A DNA stretch of 64,000 bases from Mucilaginibacter mali (GCF_013283875.1 NZ_CP054139.1:4836001-4900000), one strand, 5' to 3'. Counted from the first letter of the stretch, positions 52,675 to 62,112 are shown. The notes: a model not told the origin generated them from the letters alone. Numbers and translations are program-made.

Positions 52675-53772
52675 TTAAGCAAGTTTAATCAAAAAACGGT
52701 CGGCCAAGGTGCCGCCCGCGCCAGGTAAAGCATCAACTATATAATATTCGCCAATAAGGTTAAACCCACCGGCGTTTTTTTCAAGATCTATTTTCAGGAA
52801 GCCATGGCGGGTATCGTTCCAGGCCAGCAGGTCAATATCGCTAAACAAGTCCGATCCGGCGCTATAGCGCGGGTCATGCAAACCGGCCAGCGGGTGCAAT
52901 TCGTCGTAACCACCGGCACCCGCCACCAGGTAGGTGAGGGCCTTTCCATCAGCATAACTTTTTTGGAAGCGCTGGTAATTATGCACATGCCCGCTCGCCA
53001 CCAGGTCGGGGCGGATGCCGGTTTCTTCAAAAATGCCCTCCAGCAGGTTGATCATCGGCTCACTTGAACCATGGTTGGTATCGGCTGAATAAGGCGCATG
53101 GTGTACCGCCACGATCACTGCCTTGTTTGGCCGCTGCGCACCGGCATGTTTCAACTCCTGCTTAAACCAATCTATCTGCTCATCATCAACCACGCCATAC
53201 TTCGGCACATTGCTGTGCATACCGATGATGGTGGCCAGCGGGGTTTCCAGCGTCCAGTAAATATGGGGTTGTATACCACTTTTGCGATTGGTATCGCCAC
53301 CGAATGTTACCCTGCGGTGTTCGATATCGCAAAAGACGGCGGCAAAGGCATCTAAGCTTTTGTAGGGAGCAATAGCCACGGGGTTTACATCACTATCGTG
53401 ATTACCTGCAATGGCGTAAATATGCCCGGGATACTTTTCGTAAGGCTGAAAAAACTGTTGCGCGTACGATCCGGCTTCGCCATAGTTATATACCAGGTCG
53501 CCCAAATGGAAAAGAAACTCGGGTTGATGGGCAGCCGACAGGTATTGCTTCGTCATTTCGACGGCTACCCGGTGCTGTTTTTCCGTGTCGTGCATACCCC
53601 CCGTATCGCCCACCATATGGAAACATAATTGTTGCGTGTTTTTACCGGCGTGAGTAAGGCGGTAGGGATATTTACCCGGCGGCGGGGGAAGCGGCTGATA
53701 TTTGTAGTTATCATCAGGCTGGCCCAGTTTAAATACCGGGCGCGGTATGGCGTTCGGCGCTATGCTTGTCAT
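52675..53772 (-). CDS. Metallophosphoesterase, purple acid phosphatase-like
   Basis: 365 residues, no clear signal peptide. Metal motifs: MVGDTGGMHD (about 52-61), LGDLVYNYGEAGSYAQQF (about 95-112), IAGNHDSD (about 121-128), VHHAPYS (about 222-228) and SGHVHNYQRF (about 263-272). The GHVHNYQR form is seen in purple acid phosphatase-like proteins. It differs from the downstream phosphoesterase and is not a recent duplicate. First gene of the pair. Confidence 0.88.
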   Translation of the reverse strand: MTSIAPNAIPRPVFKLGQPDDNYKYQPLPPPPGKYPYRLTHAGKNTQQLCFHMVGDTGGMHDTEKQHRVAVEMTKQYLSAAHQPEFLFHLGDLVYNYGEAGSYAQQFFQPYEKYPGHIYAIAGNHDSDVNPVAIAPYKSLDAFAAVFCDIEHRRVTFGGDTNRKSGIQPHIYWTLETPLATIIGMHSNVPKYGVVDDEQIDWFKQELKHAGAQRPNKAVIVAVHHAPYSADTNHGSSEPMINLLEGIFEETGIRPDLVASGHVHNYQRFQKSYADGKALTYLVAGAGGYDELHPLAGLHDPRYSAGSDLFSDIDLLAWNDTRHGFLKIDLEKNAGGFNLIGEYYIVDALPGAGGTLADRFLIKLA

Positions 53773-53782
53773 CGATTGCAGG

Positions 53783-53790
53783 CAAATATA
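53783..53790 (-). promoter_or_regulatory. -7 element of the phosphoesterase operon
   Basis: TATATTTG on the minus strand, an exact TAnnTTTG match, 10 bases before the ATG at 53772. A matching -33 was not clear. Confidence 0.5.
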
Positions 53791-53904
53791 CCTATCGTCT
53801 GTTAAACAGGTGTTAATTTTAATTTATAGGCAATTGGTTTAATTGTTTTTGGATGATGTAACAAACAACGGGCGCTTAAATCAAACCGGTAAAACCACTA
53901 AACC

Positions 53905-54942
53905 ATGAGCAGGAAATTTATTTTTATCGGTACACCTTTTTTGCTGGCGCTTTTAGCATTGGGTTATTACCAGCTATTTTACTGTTCGCCACAGGTAAAC
54001 GGGGGGATATTTAAACTAAAAACATCGCTTGCGGCGCACAACAGTGATATTTGGGCCGCTAAGTACAGCCCCGATGGTAAATTACTGGCCAGCGGCAGTG
54101 TGGACAGTACCGTTATTTTATGGCGTACCGGCGATATGCGCATTGCCCGAAAAATTAAACAGCCGGCAGGCATTACCAACCTGGCCTTCAGTCCGGATGG
54201 GAATACGGTAGCTACAACCAGCTATGATGGCATTGCCCGATTATGGCGTACAGACAATGGCCAGCTGGTAAAACAATTTCCCGCTAATGGCCAAACACTT
54301 TGGGCGATAGATATTAGCCCGGATGGGAAAACCATGGCCTGTGCGGGCGAAGACAAGACGGTCCGGCTATGGGATCTTGCATCGGGTAAACTAATAAAAG
54401 AAATGAGCGGCCACAACCGCAATATCTGGTCGGTAAAATTCAGTCCTGATGGTGCCTTGCTGGCCAGCGGAAGCTTTGATAGTAGTGTTAAAATATGGAA
54501 TGCACACACGGGCGCGCTGTTAAATAACCTTACAAAGCATACCGAGGCCATTGTTGACCTGGCCTTTAGCCATAATGGTAAATTACTGGCCACTACCAGT
54601 GATGATAAAACCATCAAATTATGGCGCATGCCCGAAGGTGGACTTATATGCAGCCTTGCCGTACCGGAGCATATACAAGCCGCGGCCTTTAGCCCCGACG
54701 ACAGCTACCTGCTTACCGGCGGCCGCGATAAGCCCATGATCGGTGAGTTTTTGCAGAATATTTTTGGGGATTCCAACTTCAACAAAGGCGTTTCGGCAAG
54801 ATTGTGGGAGGTAAGCAGCGGCAAATTATTACAAACATTCAGGCATCATTGCAACGATGTTAACGATGTATCCTACAGCCCCGATGGTTTACAGGTAGCG
54901 ACGGCCAGTTCAGACCATACAATAGATATATGGGCGAGGTAG
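53905..54942 (+). CDS. WD40-repeat protein with N-terminal membrane anchor
   Basis: 345 residues. One hydrophobic segment (about 6-24) then a seven-bladed WD40 propeller (about 40-345). Blades end in LWRTGD, LWRTDN, LWDLASG, IWNAHTG, LWRMPEG, LWEVSSG and IDIWAR, with YSPDGKLLASGS-type starts. It probably sits on the periplasmic side as a protein-interaction platform. Blade 6 carries an insert (KPMIGEFLQNIFGDSNFNKG). No enzyme partner is adjacent. Confidence 0.92.
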   Translation: MSRKFIFIGTPFLLALLALGYYQLFYCSPQVNGGIFKLKTSLAAHNSDIWAAKYSPDGKLLASGSVDSTVILWRTGDMRIARKIKQPAGITNLAFSPDGNTVATTSYDGIARLWRTDNGQLVKQFPANGQTLWAIDISPDGKTMACAGEDKTVRLWDLASGKLIKEMSGHNRNIWSVKFSPDGALLASGSFDSSVKIWNAHTGALLNNLTKHTEAIVDLAFSHNGKLLATTSDDKTIKLWRMPEGGLICSLAVPEHIQAAAFSPDDSYLLTGGRDKPMIGEFLQNIFGDSNFNKGVSARLWEVSSGKLLQTFRHHCNDVNDVSYSPDGLQVATASSDHTIDIWAR

Positions 54943-55091
54943 CGATAATCTTCCCTGGCCTATGGCATAAGGCTGGCAATCTCCCCAATTATTGCTTTTA
55001 AATTTGTGATCCACATCACGCGATCATCCCGGTTTTGTTGCCGTACTTTGTTATGCCGGTCGATAAAATGATCGGCCTAAATTTAAAAGCC

Positions 55092-56177
55092 ATGTGGTAC
55101 AATAATAAAGCTACAGAAATGCTGGGGATCCAATACCCTATTCTGCAGGGGCCTTTCGGGGGCAATTTGTCTACTGTCGAACTGGTCGCCACTGTATCAA
55201 ACGCTGGGGGATTGGGTGGCTACGGCGCTTATACGCTAAGCGCGCAGGAAATTTATGAGGTTGATAAGCAATTGAAAGCCGCTACTGATAAGCCATACAA
55301 CATCAACCTGTGGGTATCTGATCATGATAACGCTGCCGCCGGCATCAGCAACGAACGCTACGAGCAAACCCGGCAACTGTTTCAACCTTATTTTGATGAA
55401 TTGGATATCCCCTTCCCGGCCAAGCCAGCGCCTTTTAAAACCCGGTTTGAAAACCAGGTGCAGGTGATACTGGATACCAAACCCAAAGTGTTCAGCTTTA
55501 TGTTTGGCACCCTGTCGGCAGATATGCTGGAGGAGTTTCGCAAAAGAGGCATTGTAACCGTTGGCGCGGCCACTACGCTGGACGAAGCCATTGCTTTGGA
55601 GAACACCGGGGTGGATATGATCATCGCTTCGGGTTTTGAAGCGGGCGGGCACCGGCCATCGTTCCTGGCCCCGGCAGAAATGTCGACCACCGGCACATTT
55701 GCTTTGGTGCAATTAATTAAAGATAAGGTAAAAACGCCCATTATAGCCGCCGGGGGTATAGCCAATGGTAAAGGTGTAGCAGCCGCGCTGGCCCTTGGCG
55801 CAAGCGCAGCTCAAATAGGCACCGCCTTTTTAGCTACCGACGAGTCGAACGCGCTGCCTGTCCACCGCCAGATGCTGTTTAGCGACGCGGCCAAATACAC
55901 CACCCTGTCGCGCGCTTTTACCGGCCGCCTCGGTCGCGGGCTGACCAGCCGCATAGCAAAGGAAATTATGGGTAAGGAAAACCAGGTATTGCCGTTCCCG
56001 CTGCAAACCACGCTGATGTCGTCTATACGTAAGGCTGCCATCGAACAGGAGAAATGGGACATGATCCTGTTTTGGGGCGGGCAGATAGCGCCCGTGCTGA
56101 AGCATACGAAGGCGAAGGAACTGATGGAGGCTATTGTACAGGAAACTACCGGTTATTTTGAGGCATTGAAGGGATAA
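55092..56177 (+). CDS. Nitronate monooxygenase family flavoenzyme (2-nitropropane dioxygenase-like)
   Basis: 361 residues from the ATG at 55092 (MWYNNKATEMLGIQYPILQGPFGG), which matches typical homologue starts; ATGs at 55053 and 55068 are in frame. FMN-binding TIM barrel: SNAGGLGGYGAY (about 33-44), GFEAGGHRPSF (about 177-187), PIIAAGGIANGKGVAAALALGASAAQIGTAFLA (about 216-248). The enzyme oxidises alkyl nitronates; many homologues are enoyl-reductase like. TACTTTG at 55044-55050 may be the -7 element. Monocistronic. Confidence 0.9.
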   Translation: MWYNNKATEMLGIQYPILQGPFGGNLSTVELVATVSNAGGLGGYGAYTLSAQEIYEVDKQLKAATDKPYNINLWVSDHDNAAAGISNERYEQTRQLFQPYFDELDIPFPAKPAPFKTRFENQVQVILDTKPKVFSFMFGTLSADMLEEFRKRGIVTVGAATTLDEAIALENTGVDMIIASGFEAGGHRPSFLAPAEMSTTGTFALVQLIKDKVKTPIIAAGGIANGKGVAAALALGASAAQIGTAFLATDESNALPVHRQMLFSDAAKYTTLSRAFTGRLGRGLTSRIAKEIMGKENQVLPFPLQTTLMSSIRKAAIEQEKWDMILFWGGQIAPVLKHTKAKELMEAIVQETTGYFEALKG

Positions 56178-56209
56178 ATACTGCTAAATCATTATCCAGG
56201 GTAAGGGGG

Positions 56210-56800
56210 TCAGATACCATGTTTATATCTGCGTTTCCATATCTTATACCATTCTTTGTTTCGTGGGTAACTACGATGATTAGTAGCATTATTGCAAAGT
56301 ACCGCTACAAAAAACAATATCAATACACCTGAAAGCACAGGGCTAATCACATAAAAATACCCCAACGCCTGGATCTTGGGCGAACCGATATTAGCTATAA
56401 GCGCCGTTGCACCACCTGGTGGATGAAGCGTTTTTGTAACCTGCATCAGCACAATTGATAATGAAACAGATAAAGCTGCCGAGAGCCAAACTTCGCCGGG
56501 TATAAAATGATGGACGGTTACGCCGGTTATGGCGCAAACCAAATGGCCGCCTATCAAATTGCGCGGCTGGGCCAGCGGACTATTAATAATGCCATAGATG
56601 AGCACCGACGATGCGCCGAATGAGCCGATAAGAAAAAGGTTATCGTAAGCAGTAAAGTATTTGCTGTTAATAAACCCGATGATACCGATCCCGATAAACG
56701 AACCGATAAACGTCCAAAAGTGCTCCCTGGCATCAATCAGTGTTTCTTTATAAATAATATAACGGGTACGCCTTACATGTAACCGGATACGCCTTCGCAT
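56210..56800 (-). CDS. HPP family membrane protein
   Basis: 196 residues from the ATG at 56800. Four or five transmembrane segments with LHPPGGATALIA (about 128-139), the HPP motif that names the family, and SFGASSVLIYG earlier (about 73-83). Some members carry nitrite; role here unknown. The upstream TTG frame start is rejected because TACTTTCG, a -7-like element, overlaps it. Confidence 0.88.
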   Translation of the reverse strand: MRRRIRLHVRRTRYIIYKETLIDAREHFWTFIGSFIGIGIIGFINSKYFTAYDNLFLIGSFGASSVLIYGIINSPLAQPRNLIGGHLVCAITGVTVHHFIPGEVWLSAALSVSLSIVLMQVTKTLHPPGGATALIANIGSPKIQALGYFYVISPVLSGVLILFFVAVLCNNATNHRSYPRNKEWYKIWKRRYKHGI

Positions 56801-56906
56801 AAAATATTTTAAGGGGGCGAAAGTAAACAATAGTCTACGATATTGGTAGTCTTTTTTGCAAATTGTTCCGATTGACTCTGATCCGTGGGGTGTTTATTGC
56901 TATCCG

Positions 56907-58265
56907 CTAAAACTCCTCAACAACCTTCCCGCCCTCCAGCTGATCGATCATATTCAATACCAGGTAGTTCCAGTTTTGGAAACCCTTGTTCATAATAGGG
57001 GCGCCGGTATCGGGGTCGTAGTATTCGTGCAGGGCGCCTTCTTTTTTAAAGTCGTCGCCAAAAAGCATAATGGTTTTGTAGGCCAGTTCGGTAGCTTCTT
57101 TTTTATAACCGTACTTCAGCAGGCCGCGGTAGGTGAGGTAGTTGGAGATCCCCCAGATAGGCCCCAGCCAGTTAGATGGGTTGCTGCTGGCTTTAAGACT
57201 ATACATTTTTTCGAGCTTTGACAGTGTGCGGATACCATACCGGGCGTTGAAGGTGCGTTTATCCAAATAGTTTTCGGCCACCATGCGCTTCGCCTGTTCG
57301 GGCGTGGCAATGCCGGCCCACATGGTCATAAACCCGGACCATACCCCAAAGCGCTGGATCAGGCCCGAATAGGTGCGTGGCATACCCTTATGCAACACAA
57401 AAGGCTTCCCGAAAACAATGGAGGGCTGGTTGGTGATAGGCCGCAGGTTCAAATCTACCGAATAATAATAGCCGTCCTTTTCGTCCCAGCAGTTTTGTTG
57501 GATGGCCTTTTTCAAGTCTTCGGCTTGTACGCGGTACATAGGGCCGTCATCTTTCAGCTTTAACTGTGTAGACAGGTAAGCCATGGCCTGTAGTTCCTTA
57601 TACATCAGGCAATTCAGGTAGATGGAAGCCGAACTTCTGTTGGGCCTGAAAAAGGTGGACGGATCGTTATCCACCCCAATAGCCAAATCATCCTGCCAAA
57701 AAAACAGGCCGGTATCCTTATGCCAATGGTGTGTTTGATAGTTTGTAATAAACGCCTGCATCAGGTGAAACTTCTCGCGCAACCATTCGGCATTGCCATC
57801 GTTCAGTTTAGTAAGAAATGCGGCGTGCTGGGCAATCACGGGTTTATGCATGTTAGTAGCGTAAATATCCGCCGGTTTTATTTTAGCCGGGTCCGAGTTT
57901 TTGTCCACCACCATGGGCATGTAACCATCGGCGCCGGTATAGGCCAGGTAGTTTAACACACAGCCTTGCTCGTAGGGTAGTGCTTCGCGCTTGTCGGCGG
58001 CGCTGCCCTGGTCTTGCAGGATCTGTGCCAGCGCGATATTGCTCAGCCACGAATCCCAATCCCACAAAACCGTGGCGTACGATTTACTACCCGGCGTGAT
58101 GTATGGATACAGCAAGGCCCCGGTGGGTTGCTTCAGCATCTGCTTATAATCTTCGAAAACATATTTTTTGATCACCTTAATATTTTCGGCAATGCTATCG
58201 GGCACCTGGGCAAATAGGGGGCAGGCAAAAAATACCAGCGCTAAAACAGATACTAATTTTTTCAT
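56907..58265 (-). CDS. GH63/MGH1-like glycoside hydrolase, exported
   Basis: 452 residues from the ATG at 58265, where a signal peptide begins (MKKLVSVLALVFFACPLFAQ); frame upstream is not coding in style. The (alpha/alpha)6 barrel has VLWDWDSWLSNIALAQ (about 67-82), NRSSASIYLNCLMYKELQAMAYL (about 227-249), WDEKDGYYYSVDL (about 275-287), SNWLGPIWGISNYLTYRGLLKYG (about 374-396) and ALHEYYDPDTGAP (about 418-430). This resembles mannosylglycerate hydrolase/glucosidase and trehalase-like families; substrate not assigned. Confidence 0.85.
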   Translation of the reverse strand: MKKLVSVLALVFFACPLFAQVPDSIAENIKVIKKYVFEDYKQMLKQPTGALLYPYITPGSKSYATVLWDWDSWLSNIALAQILQDQGSAADKREALPYEQGCVLNYLAYTGADGYMPMVVDKNSDPAKIKPADIYATNMHKPVIAQHAAFLTKLNDGNAEWLREKFHLMQAFITNYQTHHWHKDTGLFFWQDDLAIGVDNDPSTFFRPNRSSASIYLNCLMYKELQAMAYLSTQLKLKDDGPMYRVQAEDLKKAIQQNCWDEKDGYYYSVDLNLRPITNQPSIVFGKPFVLHKGMPRTYSGLIQRFGVWSGFMTMWAGIATPEQAKRMVAENYLDKRTFNARYGIRTLSKLEKMYSLKASSNPSNWLGPIWGISNYLTYRGLLKYGYKKEATELAYKTIMLFGDDFKKEGALHEYYDPDTGAPIMNKGFQNWNYLVLNMIDQLEGGKVVEEF

Positions 58266-58381
58266 GAGCAATTGAGATGCAATCGATTGGTTTAACCAAA
58301 TGTAATAGCTGGATATGGTAATCGCGTCATGTACTATCTGTAATTGTTCTTGCTTGCGATACTGTACGGATATATCCCGAT

Positions 58382-59476
58382 CTACCAAACTTTATACCGC
58401 TTGCGGTAATAGCCCATGGTTAAAATGATCATGCGGTTATACGTACGCAGACCGTGGGGCTGGTTATTGGCTTTCAGAAATTTATCGAACATCATACCGC
58501 TTACCATTTCGGCCCCGCCCTGGTATTTGGTCCAGTAGGCGCTGTCGGCCTTAAAATCGCTGAAGACAAGGGGCGAGATCTTTTTGCGCAGGGCGCGATA
58601 GGCTGTAGTATCGCGGCGGCGCAGATAGCGCATAAACTCTTCTATCCCGGCATAATAGGCCGAGTAGCGCAGCAAGGTACTGGTGGAGTTGGTTCCTGCC
58701 AGGTATCCCGCAAAGTTAGCTTCATCCTCGCGTGCCCAGCCGGTTTGATGCCCCATCTCATGGCAGGACACGAATGGCTTATCAAAGAACGGCATTTGTG
58801 AATTGATCTGCGCTTCGCCGGTAAAGGGGTTAAAATAACCCGATGTGCCCAGGTAGTTTAAGATGCTGCTATACATAGATGCCTTTGCACGAGGCCTTAT
58901 CGTGATAAATTTACCCGATAAGTTTTTGAGCGAGGCCACCGCCGATATGCTGTAGGTATAGGTGTTTTTAATGACAGGGTCCGCCGTAACCGTATCGATA
59001 CAGGGGCGCAGGCTGTTGGCGCTATCGATGATGAGGTTGGTTACCGTGGCTACATCTTTAATGCTGTAAGTGGTATCGTTATAGCCCAGCAGATGCGCGG
59101 CAGGCGGGCGGTAATAGTTCAATCCCCAAAAGCAATAGAACCATAGCCAGGCTACCTCCAGGCAAATGAAAAATCGCAGTACCAATCTCCCCGCTTTTTT
59201 TGGCTGCCTGATAAACAAAAATCGCACAAGCCTGAACAAGCCGAAAAGCAATGCAAGGATAACAAGCGCGTAAACCACATCGCCAATGCTAAACGGAATG
59301 GTGTTAAGCGGGTAATGCAATACATAACTGATGAACCTATAAAATCCCCGGTAATAATACCGCTCCACCCGGTCGGGACTTTGCCTGAACCATACCAGCA
59401 GCATAATGAGCACCAAAAGACCAAGCAGGATAATTACTTGTTTTGATGGTTTGTATTTGCCTGTGTGGAATTGCAT
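58382..59476 (-). CDS. DUF3810 family membrane-anchored putative zinc peptidase
   Basis: 364 residues. Membrane segments near 14-30, 60-85 and 100-125, then an extracytoplasmic domain with the zinc motif HEMGHQTGWAREDEANFAGYLA (His about 238). DUF3810 proteins have this gluzincin-like site but no proven substrate. The GH63-like gene starts 117 bp downstream on the same strand and may be co-transcribed. Confidence 0.88.
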   Translation of the reverse strand: MQFHTGKYKPSKQVIILLGLLVLIMLLVWFRQSPDRVERYYYRGFYRFISYVLHYPLNTIPFSIGDVVYALVILALLFGLFRLVRFLFIRQPKKAGRLVLRFFICLEVAWLWFYCFWGLNYYRPPAAHLLGYNDTTYSIKDVATVTNLIIDSANSLRPCIDTVTADPVIKNTYTYSISAVASLKNLSGKFITIRPRAKASMYSSILNYLGTSGYFNPFTGEAQINSQMPFFDKPFVSCHEMGHQTGWAREDEANFAGYLAGTNSTSTLLRYSAYYAGIEEFMRYLRRRDTTAYRALRKKISPLVFSDFKADSAYWTKYQGGAEMVSGMMFDKFLKANNQPHGLRTYNRMIILTMGYYRKRYKVW

Positions 59477-59567
59477 GCGGGGGTAAATATAAAAAGATAC
59501 ACACGAATGCGCTTCAACCCTGTTAACAATTAAGCGAATTGCACGAATTTGAAGCAGGTACGATTAG

Positions 59568-59668
59568 TTAGCCACAGCGATCAATCTCCCCCGTCATTGC
59601 TTCGTACCGCAATAACGGGATTGAGATTCTCCGTGTCCCCTGTGCAAACCTCTGTGGTTAAAATCTCA
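59568..59668. repeat. TTAACCACA palindromic repeat, degenerate left end
   Basis: Left end TAGCCACAGCG, right end CCTCTGTGGTTAAAATC; the right half matches 43181-43212 nearly base for base (CTGTGCAAACCTCTGTGG). Confidence 0.7.
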
Positions 59669-59691
59669 TTCCTGCTAAACAATATTATCAT

Positions 59692-59721
59692 TTTGGCATT
59701 TACTTTGTAACAATATATTTG
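59692..59721 (+). promoter_or_regulatory. Promoter of OmpA-family gene
   Basis: TTTG (59692-59695), 18 bp, TATATTTG (59714-59721), exact at both elements. The 5' leader to the ATG at 59739 would be about 12 bases. Confidence 0.7.
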
Positions 59722-59738
59722 CACAAAAAATATCAACC

Positions 59739-60416
59739 ATGAAAACTTTAAGAATTAAAGTAGCTGCGTTAGGCATTGCTATAGCAACAACCGGGTTATT
59801 AAACACCGGTTGTAACTCGTTCACCAAAACACAAAAGGGTGCAGCCATTGGCGCCGGTGCCGGCGGCGTGGTTGGTGCTTTTATAGGTAAAGCCGCGGGT
59901 AATACCGCTTTGGGCGCCGTTATTGGTGGTGCCGTTGGGGGTACAGCCGGCGCGCTGATTGGCCGTAAGATGGATAAGCAGGCCGCCGAGATCCAGCAAA
60001 CCGTTCCGGGTGCTACTGTTGTGCGCCAGGGCGAGGGCATCATCGTGAAATTTGATTCGGGTATTTTGTTTGATGTGGATAAAACAGGACTAAAACCGGC
60101 TGCAAAAAGCAACCTGGAAAACCTGGCTGCTTCGTTAAGTAAAAATCCGGAGACTAATATCCTCATCGTGGGGCACACCGATGATACCGGTACCGATCAG
60201 CACAATATGGACCTGTCTATCCGTCGTGCCGAAGCCGTTAAATCGTACATCGTAGCTGGTGGCGTATCAGGCTCGCGCATGACTACCCAGGGGCGTGGCG
60301 AAAGCGAACCTATTGGTGATAACACCACTGCCGATGGCCGTGCGCAAAACCGCCGTGTAGAGATAGCCATTGTAGCTAACGACCAGATGAAAGCCCAGGC
60401 TAAGCAAGGGCAGTAA
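59739..60416 (+). CDS. OmpA-family lipoprotein with glycine zipper
   Basis: 225 residues. The signal peptide ends in a lipobox LLNTGCNS (Cys about 25). Residues about 33-75 are a glycine-zipper segment (GAAIGAGAGGVVGAFIGKAAG, AVIGGAVGGTAGALIG). Residues about 105-215 are an OmpA C-terminal peptidoglycan-binding domain (LFDVDKTGLKPAAKSNL, VGHTDDTGTDQHNMDLSIRRAEAV, GRGESEP, NRRVEI). It is YiaD-like: anchored by lipid in the outer membrane and bound to peptidoglycan. Confidence 0.93.
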   Translation: MKTLRIKVAALGIAIATTGLLNTGCNSFTKTQKGAAIGAGAGGVVGAFIGKAAGNTALGAVIGGAVGGTAGALIGRKMDKQAAEIQQTVPGATVVRQGEGIIVKFDSGILFDVDKTGLKPAAKSNLENLAASLSKNPETNILIVGHTDDTGTDQHNMDLSIRRAEAVKSYIVAGGVSGSRMTTQGRGESEPIGDNTTADGRAQNRRVEIAIVANDQMKAQAKQGQ

Positions 60417-60453
60417 TAAGTCCGAAGTGTTTAGTCGAAAGTCTTTTTAGATA

Positions 60454-60485
60454 GAAAAGCGATGGGTTTGCCTGTCGCTTTCTTT
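60454..60485 (+). terminator. Terminator after OmpA-family gene
   Basis: Stem AAAGCGA / TCGCTTT with a 12-base loop, then CTTTG. Lies 40 bp after the stop. Confidence 0.6.
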
Positions 60486-60540
60486 GTGAGGTTACTTTCT
60501 TAGTTCACACATTAACTCCCCATTTAGGGGGGCAGGGGGG

Positions 60541-61371
60541 CTATTGATATTTCTTACTGATATTATACAGGATATTCAAATCCAACTGTGTCATCGTTGG
60601 TGTAATATCGCTTTGCACAAAATGGCGCTTAAACGCTACGATAGCATCTTTAGGGGTACTGGTATCATAGCCTATCAAACGCAGGGCGGTGATATAATCA
60701 TAGTTGTCGGGGGCAAGCTCCAGCACTTCATCGCTCCAAAAGCTGAAGCCGTGGGCGGCCATCACCTTCCACGGGAATAGCGGACCGGGATCGGGCTTAC
60801 GTTTCGGCGCCCAGTCCTGGTGACCGATAAAATTAGCCTGCGGAATGCCGTAATCTTTTTTTAGCTTAGCCAATAAAGCCAGCAGACTTTTGATCTGCAC
60901 ATCAGGATATGGTTCGGCTCCGTTATTATCTATCTCGATACCGATCGAGCAGCTGTTCATATCGGTAATGCTACCCCATTTGCCTACGCCGGCCTGGTTG
61001 GCACGCAGGTAATCATTCACCATGTGCACGATCTTACCGCTTTTGGCCACCACGTAATGGGCGCTTACGGCCGAATGCTTCACCGTAAATGTTTTGATGG
61101 TTTGCCCCAGGCTATCCTGCGCAGTATAATGGATAATAACGTAGTTAGGTTTGCGGATGCCGAAGTTTACGGTGCCCACCCAATCGGTAGGCACCTGCGT
61201 GCCGGTGCTATCCACAATAAGCGGGGCCTGTTCTGATTTGGCCAGCAGCAGCAGCGAATCTTTTTGATGGGTATAAACCTTATTGGTAACCGCGTAAGGG
61301 CCTTTAGGTGAGCAAGCCGATAGTAAGGCAACCGTAGCCAGGCAAAAATATAAGGGGTAAGTTTTTTTCAT
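60541..61371 (-). CDS. N-acetylmuramoyl-L-alanine amidase (Amidase_2), lipoprotein
   Basis: 276 residues from the ATG at 61371. Lipobox LLSACSPKG (Cys about 20). The AmpD/PGRP-type amidase domain has zinc ligands in VIIHYTAQD (His about 92), the substrate-site region SAHYVVAKSGKIVHMVND (about 110-127), SCSIGIEIDNNG (about 147-158) and FIGHQDWAPKRKPDPG (His about 186, Asp and Lys following). It cleaves the amide between muramic acid and stem peptide, probably in cell-wall recycling. Stop lies in a C-rich repeat end. Confidence 0.92.
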   Translation of the reverse strand: MKKTYPLYFCLATVALLSACSPKGPYAVTNKVYTHQKDSLLLLAKSEQAPLIVDSTGTQVPTDWVGTVNFGIRKPNYVIIHYTAQDSLGQTIKTFTVKHSAVSAHYVVAKSGKIVHMVNDYLRANQAGVGKWGSITDMNSCSIGIEIDNNGAEPYPDVQIKSLLALLAKLKKDYGIPQANFIGHQDWAPKRKPDPGPLFPWKVMAAHGFSFWSDEVLELAPDNYDYITALRLIGYDTSTPKDAIVAFKRHFVQSDITPTMTQLDLNILYNISKKYQ

Positions 61372-61436
61372 CGGGGTGTTGTTTAAACGCAAGTTTAGCG
61401 ATTTGTGGGGAGGGATGCAAGGGGGTATATCATACC

Positions 61437-61588
61437 GACGGAGACTCACCCGCCCGTGGCTGCGCCCGACCACCTTCTCTTGCCTTTGGCAAAAGAGGGG
61501 ATGGATATCTGGCATTACTTTCTTCCCTCTTTGCGCTAAGCGCAGAGAGGGTGGTCGGGCGCAGCCACGACCGGGTGAGTCTTCGCCG
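61437..61588. repeat. 152-bp nested palindrome, potential cruciform
   Basis: Left arm GACTCACCCGCCCGTGGCTG-CGCCCGACCACCTTCTCT (61443-61480), right arm AGAGAGGGTGGTCGGGCGCA-GCCACGACCGGGTGAGTC (61554-61581). Each arm end also folds alone: TGCCTTTGGCA and GCGCTAAGCGC. It lies between the divergent amidase and response regulator genes and has no coding character. Confidence 0.85.
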
Positions 61589-61666
61589 CTTCAACAAATT
61601 TCTCCACCCCGTTGTAACATTTCGGTGGCAATTGGCGTCTATCAGCCCAATACATCTATTACAATC

Positions 61667-62035
61667 ATGTGTGCTTTAAATATTTACCTTGTAGAGGATA
61701 ACCCGCTTATTGCCCTTTCGCTAAAGCGGATGATAGCGGGAATGGGGCACCGCATCTGCGGTTCGGCCAGTAATTATGAGAAGGCGGTGGCCGATCTGCA
61801 AACCCTTAAACCCGATTTGGTGATCACGGATATTATGCTGGAAAGCAATCGTACCGGTATTGATCTTGGTCGCTATATCAACCGTTACCTGCATATCCCG
61901 TTTATTTACCAATCGTCTGTTGATGATGATGAACTGATATTTAAGGCCCATGCCACCCAGCCCGAGGCTTATTTGGTGAAGCCGGTTATCAAAAAGCATT
62001 TAGAGGAGGTGTTGGAACCCTGCCTGGCCGGTTAA
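61667..62035 (+). CDS. Single-domain response regulator
   Basis: 122 residues from the ATG at 61667; the upstream open frame runs through the palindrome and is not coding. Receiver domain only: acidic pair in YLVEDNPLI (about 6-14), phospho-acceptor Asp in DLVITDIMLE (about 53), and the conserved Lys in YLVKPV (about 105). The Thr/Ser position is a Ser in YQSSVDDDE. No output domain, so it may act by protein contact. No histidine kinase is nearby. Confidence 0.9.
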   Translation: MCALNIYLVEDNPLIALSLKRMIAGMGHRICGSASNYEKAVADLQTLKPDLVITDIMLESNRTGIDLGRYINRYLHIPFIYQSSVDDDELIFKAHATQPEAYLVKPVIKKHLEEVLEPCLAG

Positions 62036-62112
62036 TTCTCGTTTGCTAAAATCCACACCAATTACTTGTACGTATATCTTCGCAACAATCTGATTCATAA
62101 CACAATTATCTG

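Noticed and set aside
61376..61666. N-terminal extension of the response regulator
   Set aside because: The extension is translated from the large palindrome; the receiver domain starts normally at 61667.
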